Positions 27,557 to 35,294 of a DNA stretch of 64,000 bases are shown here, one piece after another. Both the position numbers and the translations under genes were made by a program. The stretch spans positions 124,001 to 188,000 of the forward strand of contig NZ_ATWV01000001.1 in assembly GCF_000421345.1 (NCBI RefSeq), given 5' to 3'. A model generated the notes under the pieces. The model searched no databases, was not told the DNA's origin, and saw only the letters and a list, made by a program, of their open reading frames with translations. The DNA is from Treponema bryantii NK4A124. Lineage in GTDB: Bacteria; Spirochaetota; Spirochaetia; Treponematales; Treponemataceae. Position 1 is the stretch's first letter; every line of letters starts with the position of its first letter.

Positions 27557-27594
27557 GAGTTAATTTTTATGAATTCGTGATAACATGAATTACT

Positions 27595-27957
27595 TTATTC
27601 AGTTTCTAAAGTAATCTCATTCCAATTTACAGAAATTACTTTTAGATTAAATTCCTCCATTGGATTTGTCAGTCTTCGCATTGTTAACATATCACCTTTT
27701 TTTATATAAAATTCAAATATTACAGGAGCATTTGTATTTGTAGATTTAGGTGCAGTAAGTGTTAAACACCATAAATTATCTTCTACTTTTTTTATTGCAG
27801 AAATAGTACATTTGGCGCCAGTAAAAGATATATCTTTTGGGTAAAAATAATCTGTATTTGAAACTCCAAACGACTCGCCAGTATGTAGATTAATCTTTTC
27901 CGCAAAAAGGGCAATTGTTGATAAAAATAATAAACAAACCAAAATTAATTTTTTCAT
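27595..27957 (-). CDS. Small exported protein, unknown (operon gene 12)
   Basis: This 120-residue protein has a clear signal peptide (LILVCLLFLSTIALFAE, cleavage near 19-20). The mature part of about 100 residues is beta-rich (DISFTGAKCTISAIKKVEDN, then LTLTAPKSTNTNAPVIFEFY). It may form a single periplasmic beta sandwich with two cysteines. No family is recognised. It is the last gene of the island operon, 12 bases after the gene before it. No clear terminator is seen before border element copy 1. Confidence 0.75.
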   Translation of the reverse strand: MKKLILVCLLFLSTIALFAEKINLHTGESFGVSNTDYFYPKDISFTGAKCTISAIKKVEDNLWCLTLTAPKSTNTNAPVIFEFYIKKGDMLTMRRLTNPMEEFNLKVISVNWNEITLETE

Positions 27958-27969
27958 TTAAAAATCTCC

Positions 27970-28593
27970 TTAGTTTATATGTTCATGTGCCTGTAACATT
28001 TCTTTCGTCATAATGAACTTTCTTTCTTTAGAAAGATTAACTAATTCATCAAGAAAATTATATCGTTCAGTTTTTGTCCAGTTCTTCCAATTTGTATTTG
28101 CATTATCAATAATTTCATATAGCTTAAAATATTCTGGATAAATACTTCCTAATTTTTCACCTTCAAAATTGAAAATCTCTAATCCATCTCTCTTAAAAGC
28201 CTTAGGCGCACTTTTCATTTTTCCAGAAGATGTATCATTTTCCCATGCAACTGTCATTTGATATGAATCTGAAATAAAAGTTTCTTTTTCAGTTATTGTT
28301 GGTATTTGCCTTGTAAATGGTTCAGATAATCCAAGTATTGAATAATAAGAATTTATGTTTATTTCTTTCAATATTGAATTTTTAGCATAGTTATAAAAAT
28401 CAATAATTTGATTGTCAGTAATCTTAAAAGTACCTTCAAAGAATGGTATATATCCAATACTCAACATTGAATTAAATAATTTCATTTGTTCAAAAGTAGA
28501 AGTTTTTTCTTTTTGTTCTTCTGGAACTAAAAGATATGAGTTATTTTCATTCTTTTCTATCCGGTATGGATATACATATGATTTGTTATTCAT
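27970..28593 (-). CDS. Unknown cytoplasmic protein (operon gene 11)
   Basis: I do not recognise this 207-residue protein. It has no signal peptide or membrane segment. Aromatic residues are frequent (MNNKSYVYPYRIEK at the start, WKNWTKTERYNFLDELVNLS near the end). The N-terminal two thirds looks mixed alpha/beta and the last 60 residues helical. It overlaps the 232-residue gene by 8 bases. Its place after the ZorAB-like motor corresponds to where Zorya loci carry their effector genes, but no effector motif is visible. Confidence 0.7.
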   Translation of the reverse strand: MNNKSYVYPYRIEKNENNSYLLVPEEQKEKTSTFEQMKLFNSMLSIGYIPFFEGTFKITDNQIIDFYNYAKNSILKEININSYYSILGLSEPFTRQIPTITEKETFISDSYQMTVAWENDTSSGKMKSAPKAFKRDGLEIFNFEGEKLGSIYPEYFKLYEIIDNANTNWKNWTKTERYNFLDELVNLSKERKFIMTKEMLQAHEHIN

Positions 28594-29284
28594 AATCTTT
28601 ATATCCTTTTAATGCACTATTAAAGTATTCTGTGTGAAGTGTTATTTCTCTTAATCCTAGTGTTTTTAAACGATTTCGATAACTCATTTTACTAGCTGGT
28701 GTTTTCTTTTCAATAACAGATACTACATTGAAATAATTAAAATAAATATCTGTATTTTTTGAATACTGTATTCTTTTTAGATAGGAATTTAAAACGTTCT
28801 TAAAGCGTGTAGATGCATATTGATAATTATTCAAGTAGTTCAATAATAAAGCAGTAGAAACTTTTTCTGTATCAATTCTTTTAGGCATAAACAACCCAAA
28901 TAATCTATTTGTTGCACTTATTGGAATAATAGACTTTGGTGAATATCTAAGCATTGTTACATTTCTTACAACTCCATGTTGTTTTATAGGAATTATTTCT
29001 AATTCATGTATATGCCAAGCTAGGAGTTGAATATAGTGAGAATTAAAGTTATCTTTTTTTTCTCGCAGATATTCCAGAACCATTTTTTTTAATGTTTCTT
29101 CTTCTTTTTTTGTTATATTAATAGGTCTAGTATAATCTATAGAAAATCTATCTTTAATTTCTGCTATATCTTTCTCAATTGTAGTTATTTTCTTTTTTGA
29201 CATAAAATCATTATATTCATTTGCATAACTATTTATTTGAGATATATTTTCTTGTAAATTTTCAAGAGCAGTTAAACTTTCCAT
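28586..29284 (-). CDS. Unknown helical protein (operon gene 10)
   Basis: A 232-residue soluble protein with a predicted N-terminal coiled coil (about 1-50) and a basic helical body (KKMVLEYLREKKDNFNSHYI, LLAWHIHELEIIP, YLKRIQYSKNTDIYF). It contains many Tyr, Asn and Lys residues. No catalytic motif is seen. It begins one base inside the stop of the MotB/ZorB-like gene (TAATG), which implies tight translational coupling to the motor. It could be a motor adaptor or an effector. Confidence 0.7.
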   Translation of the reverse strand: MESLTALENLQENISQINSYANEYNDFMSKKKITTIEKDIAEIKDRFSIDYTRPINITKKEEETLKKMVLEYLREKKDNFNSHYIQLLAWHIHELEIIPIKQHGVVRNVTMLRYSPKSIIPISATNRLFGLFMPKRIDTEKVSTALLLNYLNNYQYASTRFKNVLNSYLKRIQYSKNTDIYFNYFNVVSVIEKKTPASKMSYRNRLKTLGLREITLHTEYFNSALKGYKDYE

Positions 29285-30045
29285 TACTCCTGCTCCTTTA
29301 CCTTTTGAAATTGTTGTACAATTTTATCTGAGTTTGTTTTTATTCTAAATTCTACTCGACGAGAGGCAGCCTTTTCTTCATCCGTTAACTTTCTATTATC
29401 CTCTATTAACTTTCCATCATTTCCTAATGGCCGTGAAAGAGAATAACCATTTGAAACGATGTGTTTTCTTATCCATTCTTTTTCAGCTTCTTTCTTCTTT
29501 GGATCTGATTCTTGTGAATAATTAGTATTTTCAAGACAGTAGAGAAGAACATTCATTGTACGTTCCTGGCTAAGTTCAATACCAGAAGTATAGTCATGTT
29601 CACTACCCTCTCCTTGCGGATCAGTTCTATCAGGTGCAGTAAAACCTTCAATACGAATCTCTTCTATTTCATTTTTATATTTATCCTGCTGTAATATACT
29701 AACAAGCTTTGGAAAAAACTCTTGTAATACTTTTTTATAGCCAGCTTTTAATTCAGGACTTCTAGCATCAAATCCATCATCACTTGAAAAACGAATTGTT
29801 AATGTGTCAGGATCTATTGTAGCACCCCATTTTTCAAGATCAGCTCCCATTTCATTTCGCAAATCTAAAAAAAGTTCTTCTTGCAATTCCTGGTACTTAT
29901 CAGCAAGAGAATTCTTTTCTTTAAGAGAAACAACAATTGAAATTGTAACAAGAATAAAAATACAGCAAAGCGCAGACATTAAATCACTAATTGATAAGTC
30001 ATAACCGCCATCATCTTCAAAATATTTAAATCTTTTGGTTCTCAT
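29284..30045 (-). CDS. MotB/OmpA-like stator subunit, ZorB-like
   Basis: A 253-residue protein with one N-terminal membrane helix (about 22-41, LMSALCCIFILVTISIVVSL) preceded by Asp21 (ISDLM). An aspartate at this place carries the ion in MotB, ExbD and ZorB. An extended linker leads to an OmpA-type peptidoglycan-binding domain (about 75-245, with IEGFTAPDRTD, LSQERTMNVLLYCLE and ASRRVEFRI). It should sit in the inner membrane and anchor to the cell wall. It begins 3 bases after the ZorA-like gene. The order and short cytoplasmic N-terminus match Zorya ZorB better than flagellar MotB. Confidence 0.85.
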   Translation of the reverse strand: MRTKRFKYFEDDGGYDLSISDLMSALCCIFILVTISIVVSLKEKNSLADKYQELQEELFLDLRNEMGADLEKWGATIDPDTLTIRFSSDDGFDARSPELKAGYKKVLQEFFPKLVSILQQDKYKNEIEEIRIEGFTAPDRTDPQGEGSEHDYTSGIELSQERTMNVLLYCLENTNYSQESDPKKKEAEKEWIRKHIVSNGYSLSRPLGNDGKLIEDNRKLTDEEKAASRRVEFRIKTNSDKIVQQFQKVKEQE

Positions 30046-30048
30046 AAC

Positions 30049-31761
30049 TTATGCCTTAGTTGTGTCATTTGCCCCATTCAGGCGACGAACCTCTTCACTT
30101 AATGCAAGTGTTGCATCAGCAAATTGTTTTGAAATATCTTTTGTTGCATCCTTAAATCCTTTAAGATATTTCTCCAGACTATCACCAATGATTTTTGAAT
30201 ATCCTTCAGTATTTTCATTAATCTGATTGAATATTTTAGCAATCATGATATCCATGCCTTTGTAACCTTCCAACAGTTCTTTACTTTCCTTGCTGGTTTC
30301 TTTGTATTCTGTAAGAATATCTGAGAATCTAGAAATAGATTCATTAATTTTTGCAGCTTGTTCATCATATGAATCAGAAAGTGATTGGCTAACTTCTGTT
30401 GTTTTTTCAAATGCATCTGTTGATTCTGACAGAGCTTCTGCCAACATATTCTGGTTCTCTGATAATTTTTCTATTGTATTACTAAGAGAACTGTTTACAG
30501 ACTTAAAATCATCAGGCAATAAAGCAACAGCATTCTTTATATCAATTAAATCATCACTAAACTTCTCAAATATTTCTGATGAGTTCTTTGCAGAATTTTC
30601 AAGAACATTTGCTGCATTTTTAAGATGTTGTGGTGCATTCTGCAGACTTGTCTGACATTCTTCAAGCAGTTTAAGGGATGAATTCAAATCTGTCTTAAGT
30701 TTTGTAATTTCTTCTTTAATAATCTTTTCTATAGTTTTGTCCAATGTTTCTTTAACAGATTTTGTTACCTGATCACCAATTGTAAGACCCATTGAATTGA
30801 TATTTGAAGAAACTCCTTCCAAACGTGTAAGGATTTGAGTTAATACAACAGGGAATGGAATCTTATTATTGTTTTCATCAATGATAGCCATTGCATCCAC
30901 TTCAGTAACATAAAACTGGTTATCAAGATAATCACAAAACTCTTTTGAAACAGAATCTAGTTTATTAAACAGAGGATGTATTAAAACAAAATTACAGAAC
31001 ATTGAAGCAAGCATACCTACTATAGAGGTATTAAATGCATTTCTAAGTCCATTCAATAATTGCTGTACACTATCCAATAGACTTTGTGAATCGGAAATAT
31101 TAATAGAACTTAGTCCACCGGCAAAACCAATAAATGTTCCTAAAATACCAAAACCAATAAATGTGCCTGGTATAATTTTTAGGAAAGCCTGTAGTGGTAA
31201 TGGATTTGTATCCTGTAACCAAGTTTCTGAACCAAAATACAAATCTGAATTAGCTCTTGTTTTATGATAATCTTCATCATCACTGACTAAGAAAGATTTT
31301 TTATATGCTGTACAAACATCATTTACTTTTTTATTGTTTGAATTGAGACTTGAATATCGTCCTTTATTCTCTGTTATACCTTTAGAGAAACTTTGAAGTA
31401 AAAAAATACTTCTATTTGCAAATACATAGCATGTAAGTACCCCTAATTCAAAAACGATGAATAGCACAAAATATAATTTGTAAAAAACATCACTTGAATT
31501 AGAAGGTAAAATAAATTTTAATGCGAATATTGAAAGAATAATAGCTGCAACAGAGCGAATTACAAATCCAATTGAATATTTCAAAAAATTAGTAGTTTTA
31601 TTTACATCAAGTTCCTGAGGCTCTTCTTGAGCGGGAGTTTCTTCTTCTGAACTACTTTCTTCAGTATTTTCATCTGAAGTATTATCAATTGTTTCATTTT
31701 CTTCTGTATAGTTTGATTCATCTTCCCATGGTTCTTCTTTAATATTTTCTTCCTCGTTCAT
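30049..31761 (-). CDS. MotA/TolQ/ExbB-like stator subunit with long coiled coil, ZorA-like
   Basis: The 570 residues begin with an acidic disordered segment (1-55). Four membrane helices follow (about 63-84, 93-114, 194-215 and 243-263). The third pair contains IIPGTFIGFGILGTFIGFAGGL and NAFNTSIVGMLASMF, the MotA/TolQ/ExbB signature region. Residues 300-570 form a long cytoplasmic coiled coil with many heptads, as in the ZorA tail of Zorya anti-phage systems. With its partner it should form an ion-driven motor in the inner membrane. It lies 11 bases after the 605-residue gene and 3 bases before the MotB-like gene. Confidence 0.85.
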   Translation of the reverse strand: MNEEENIKEEPWEDESNYTEENETIDNTSDENTEESSSEEETPAQEEPQELDVNKTTNFLKYSIGFVIRSVAAIILSIFALKFILPSNSSDVFYKLYFVLFIVFELGVLTCYVFANRSIFLLQSFSKGITENKGRYSSLNSNNKKVNDVCTAYKKSFLVSDDEDYHKTRANSDLYFGSETWLQDTNPLPLQAFLKIIPGTFIGFGILGTFIGFAGGLSSINISDSQSLLDSVQQLLNGLRNAFNTSIVGMLASMFCNFVLIHPLFNKLDSVSKEFCDYLDNQFYVTEVDAMAIIDENNNKIPFPVVLTQILTRLEGVSSNINSMGLTIGDQVTKSVKETLDKTIEKIIKEEITKLKTDLNSSLKLLEECQTSLQNAPQHLKNAANVLENSAKNSSEIFEKFSDDLIDIKNAVALLPDDFKSVNSSLSNTIEKLSENQNMLAEALSESTDAFEKTTEVSQSLSDSYDEQAAKINESISRFSDILTEYKETSKESKELLEGYKGMDIMIAKIFNQINENTEGYSKIIGDSLEKYLKGFKDATKDISKQFADATLALSEEVRRLNGANDTTKA

Positions 31762-31772
31762 ATTTAGTCCCC

Positions 31773-33590
31773 TTATTTATTTTTAAAGCCAAAAATTGAT
31801 TTCTTAGATTTAATTTTTTTATTGTCGATGAAAGATTTTTCTTCATCAGCCAATGCATCCAACATAGATTTTTCCACTTCATTAAATTCATTAATAAATG
31901 AATCAGAAAGTAAGCTGGCAGATTTACTGTTATCTAAAAGTGGTTTTAAAACACAAACAAATGTTTTTGAATCATTTTGTGTTACTAGTAAATTAAGAAT
32001 ATAACGTGAATAAGTTTCATACATATTCTTATAAACAACTGCATTACTTTCTTTTATGAATTCATTTAAATAATTCAAACAGATTTTTTGAAAAGTAAAT
32101 CCTTTTTCAAAAAGATATTTTACCAATTCGCTATGTTCTAATGATTCCTGTGAAAGAATCTTTTTATTTAGTTTTTCAAATTGTTTTCTTCGTAATAAAT
32201 ATGAAACAATCTCTTGTATAGTCGCATTTCTTTCAATAAGTGGAATAAGGCTATCAGATTCTTTTACTTCTTCATTTTCATCAGTTTCATCAGAGTAATC
32301 AGCCCCACGTAATAATGCTACAACAGCTTGAACTAAAAGATCCGTATCATTTTTTAATTCTTCCTTTTTTTCAGTTAGCATATTGGCCATTTGTAATTGT
32401 CCAATATGAGAAAGATAGGTTTCAACATCTCCTGCACGAATTCTAGAAAGCGCCATATTAGGATTCTCTTCAAGCAAAGTTGCAATATTTGGTATTGTAG
32501 ATGCTTCTGCAGTTCCCATTATAAATGCAATAGAAGCGTCATCTTCTTTCTTTAAATTTTCAATTCTTATGAATTCTATCCACTGCTCTTCTGTAAAATG
32601 ATATAAGTTTTTAGCAGTTCCCTTGTAATAATAATATTCTTCATCATTATGTGGTAAAGCAAAATTCCCTTGGAAATTTTGTTTTTCTTTTTCAAAGAAA
32701 TTTTCTTTATAAAACTGAACGTTATCTATAAATAAATTTTTATTAACTAACAATTCATACATTTCTTCGAAAAGTTCTTTATCAGTTTTTAATGAATCTC
32801 CAGTCAATTGGTGATTAAGCAAAGCCAGATTTTTATATTCATCAAAAAGATTCTTTTTACAAATATCTGTATTTAAACGTTCGAATGGCGTTTTGTTTTC
32901 TTTAACATTTCGAATAAAAGTCTCAGAAAATGATTCAATTATAAAATTCTTTTTTTCTTGATTTTTATTAATCCAATTTAGAATTGCTTTTTTACCATTT
33001 ACTGAATCAGATACTAAATTAATAGATACTGCAATTTCATAAATTTCTTGAATCTCAGAGATTTCCAAAATTCCATCTTTAATTTTTTGATCTAATACAG
33101 TATCGATACGCTTTTTTAGATTGGTCCTTATTTCTTTTATATAGTATTGTGCATACTCTGAACTATTCAAAATTTTTGTATATATTTTCAGGACTGCTTG
33201 TAAAGCTTCTGTTAAGAGTTCAGTTTTATGTTGATTTTCTACATCTATCCATTCTTTATGTGCAACATGTATCCATTTTTCTATATCAGTACTAAAAGTA
33301 TCAATATCTGTTTTTGTAGGTAATTGAAAATTTGTTTTATTAAGTAAAATAAAAATTCCAGCATCTTGTTTAAAAAAATCTTCCCAAGATAGTTTTAAAT
33401 CTCTATCTTTGATATGTAAAATATCATAAACTCTTTGTATTTCATTTATTGAATCATTGGCATCTATTATTGTTGATTTTTTATTAAGATTACCGGACAG
33501 AGAATATTCTTCATTTTCTAATTTATTACCAGGAAGAGAATACTCATCATTGTCAAAATTATTACCTAAAGAGAAATCCTCATCTATCAT
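31773..33590 (-). CDS. Helical protein with N-terminal (D/E)(D/E)(F/Y)SL repeats (operon gene 7)
   Basis: This 605-residue soluble protein is of unknown family. The first 35 residues hold three copies of one short motif: EDFSLGNN, DEYSLPGN and EEYSLSGN. The rest is almost entirely helical and rich in Glu, Lys, Leu and Asn, and could be a helical-repeat scaffold (for example LLTEALQAVLKIYTKIL, LLEENPNMALSRIRAGD). It starts 3 bases after the Hsp70 gene, whose last six residues are EEFSLG, the same motif. A scaffold or client of the chaperone is a fair guess. Confidence 0.7.
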   Translation of the reverse strand: MIDEDFSLGNNFDNDEYSLPGNKLENEEYSLSGNLNKKSTIIDANDSINEIQRVYDILHIKDRDLKLSWEDFFKQDAGIFILLNKTNFQLPTKTDIDTFSTDIEKWIHVAHKEWIDVENQHKTELLTEALQAVLKIYTKILNSSEYAQYYIKEIRTNLKKRIDTVLDQKIKDGILEISEIQEIYEIAVSINLVSDSVNGKKAILNWINKNQEKKNFIIESFSETFIRNVKENKTPFERLNTDICKKNLFDEYKNLALLNHQLTGDSLKTDKELFEEMYELLVNKNLFIDNVQFYKENFFEKEKQNFQGNFALPHNDEEYYYYKGTAKNLYHFTEEQWIEFIRIENLKKEDDASIAFIMGTAEASTIPNIATLLEENPNMALSRIRAGDVETYLSHIGQLQMANMLTEKKEELKNDTDLLVQAVVALLRGADYSDETDENEEVKESDSLIPLIERNATIQEIVSYLLRRKQFEKLNKKILSQESLEHSELVKYLFEKGFTFQKICLNYLNEFIKESNAVVYKNMYETYSRYILNLLVTQNDSKTFVCVLKPLLDNSKSASLLSDSFINEFNEVEKSMLDALADEEKSFIDNKKIKSKKSIFGFKNK

Positions 33591-33593
33591 TTT

Positions 33594-35288
33594 TTACCCC
33601 AGAGAAAATTCCTCAAATTCTTCTATTGCTTTTTTAACTTCACTTTCAGATAAACTGTTCTCCCGCTTGATTTCAGCTTTCATAAAGACATTAGTTTTTT
33701 GATTTTTTGCTTCAATTTGCAGAATACCGTCATTATCCTTTGAAAGTGTAATATCAAGTTTATCCTGGCGCGTAAGTTTTCCATCAAGTTGTACAATTGC
33801 AGATCCTAATAATTTGCAAGTTTCTGGAGTTTCTCCTTCCCCTTCATATACATCAATTGTTAAATTTTCATCACCATCTCTGTTAGGAGGAAAAGCATGT
33901 GTAAATGAAATTGGATAAGAAGAATTCTTCTTAAAGAATTTGTAAATTACATCTTGTCCAGTTTTATTGTTAATAACCTTTATTCCAATGGATAATGGGA
34001 TAACACCTGATTTTATTTTCTGACAATTGAATGTTACAACTTCTCGTTGTGAATTATTTTGTAATTCATCAGCTTTTTCAATTTCTTCTTTTGTTTGTTC
34101 AAAAGTGGCATAATCAGGTTTTATATTTTCACCAAGAACTTTTACTTTGTCTCCGCCTTCAAGTAAATATCCTTTTATTGCAGCACCTTCGCTTACACAA
34201 GTTTTTGGATTGATAAGACCAAAGTTTATTTCTTTTCCAGACCATTTTTTTAATGAATCTCGAATTGTTGTACAATTGCTCATATTTCCAATCATTAGGA
34301 CTGTATCAATATTGTCCCATGTCAGCCCCTGTTCAGAAAGAATGTTATTACAATAAATGCGACATTGATCAGTCCATTTCTGAGTTTTCTCTGCATATAG
34401 AGAACGACTTAAATTTTCAGTATGTTTTTGTCCACCATATTCAATTGTAATAGGTACAGACTCTATACCTTCCTTAAATAAAGCAACTTTTGCTTTTTCA
34501 ACTTCAATACGTAATTTACCATAAGTAATTTCTTTATCTTTTTTAGGCCCAAAATCAATATCCGCATCAGGATATCTCATTTCAAAACGGTCAATCATAT
34601 AATCAATTATTGAGGAATCCCAGTCTATTCCTCCAAGTTTATGATTACCATCAGTTGCAACTGTTTCTACTTCTCGGCCGTTCTCTCCATTTTGTATTTT
34701 AAGTATTGTAACATCAAACGTTCCTCCACCTAAATCAAATACTAAAATGGTTTCTCTTTCTTTTTTAGAAATAGAACAATAAGAAAGTGCAGCAGCCGTT
34801 GGTTCAGGAATTATTTCAAGTACATCAAAACCGGCCATTTGTCCGGCAAGCTTTGTAGCATTTTTTTCATTATCTCCAAAATATGCAGGACAAGTAATAA
34901 CAGCTTTATCAATTTCTTTTCCAAGTTCTTTTTCTGCATCATGTTTTAATTGCTTTAATATAATGGCTGATATATCCTGAGGAGAAAAAGTCTTACCCCA
35001 AAAGTTATAAGGATTATATTTTTCAGTAATTGGATTAAAACGAACTTTATCTTTATCTTTTCCCATTTCTCTTTTTACATAGAGGACAAGATTTTCTGGG
35101 TCAATATTAGATTTTTCTTTTGCTTTCTTTCCAACAATAAATTCGTTTTTGTTTTTACAAAAATATACTGCAGAAGGAGTTAAAAATTCATTTTGATTAT
35201 TTTTTACTACAAGTGTTTTTCCATCTTCATCTATTGCAGTAACAGTACAATTTGTGGTACCTAAATCAATTCCAATTATTGTATCCAT
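33594..35288 (-). CDS. DnaK/Hsp70-like chaperone with short C-terminus
   Basis: The 564-residue Hsp70 has a full nucleotide-binding domain: phosphate loop GIDLGTTNC (6-14), IPEPTAAA (160-167), phosphate loop FDLGGGTFDVT (184-194) and the adenosine motif near VLMIGNMSN. It also has a beta substrate-binding domain (GVIPLSIGIKV to about 530). The helical lid is reduced to one short helix ending EEFEEFSLG. It is therefore an accessory Hsp70 and not the cell's main DnaK. No dnaJ or grpE lies nearby. Its C-terminal motif recurs three times at the start of the next gene's product. Confidence 0.93.
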   Translation of the reverse strand: MDTIIGIDLGTTNCTVTAIDEDGKTLVVKNNQNEFLTPSAVYFCKNKNEFIVGKKAKEKSNIDPENLVLYVKREMGKDKDKVRFNPITEKYNPYNFWGKTFSPQDISAIILKQLKHDAEKELGKEIDKAVITCPAYFGDNEKNATKLAGQMAGFDVLEIIPEPTAAALSYCSISKKERETILVFDLGGGTFDVTILKIQNGENGREVETVATDGNHKLGGIDWDSSIIDYMIDRFEMRYPDADIDFGPKKDKEITYGKLRIEVEKAKVALFKEGIESVPITIEYGGQKHTENLSRSLYAEKTQKWTDQCRIYCNNILSEQGLTWDNIDTVLMIGNMSNCTTIRDSLKKWSGKEINFGLINPKTCVSEGAAIKGYLLEGGDKVKVLGENIKPDYATFEQTKEEIEKADELQNNSQREVVTFNCQKIKSGVIPLSIGIKVINNKTGQDVIYKFFKKNSSYPISFTHAFPPNRDGDENLTIDVYEGEGETPETCKLLGSAIVQLDGKLTRQDKLDITLSKDNDGILQIEAKNQKTNVFMKAEIKRENSLSESEVKKAIEEFEEFSLG

Positions 35289-35294
35289 TATTTT

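Larger units (their letters stand above)
27113..27557 (+). repeat. Border element, copy 1 (left)
   Basis: It carries a sense promoter (TTGTAC 27119-27124, 17-base spacer, TATAGT 27142-27147) and imperfect terminal inverted repeats (27157-27183 against 27494-27517, core GGCATTCGCA and GTCTTGC). A small peptide gene with an AGGAGG site lies at 27241-27369, and several hairpins follow. An antisense promoter enters from the right. Compared with copy 2 it has about 80 extra bases after the peptide core, with hairpins GTCAAGGC/GCCTTGAC and GCAGATTGATAA/TTATCAATCTGC. It also has GTTGTCC GTAA GGACGAC near the end. Together with the next features it accounts for the uvrA-to-operon gap. Confidence 0.85.

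Noticed and set aside
29284-31761. Flagellar motA and motB
   Set aside because: The long coiled-coil tail, acidic N-terminus and operon partners differ from flagellar stators, and no flagellar genes lie nearby.
33594-35288. Housekeeping dnaK
   Set aside because: The lid is truncated, grpE and dnaJ are absent, and the gene is embedded in the accessory operon.
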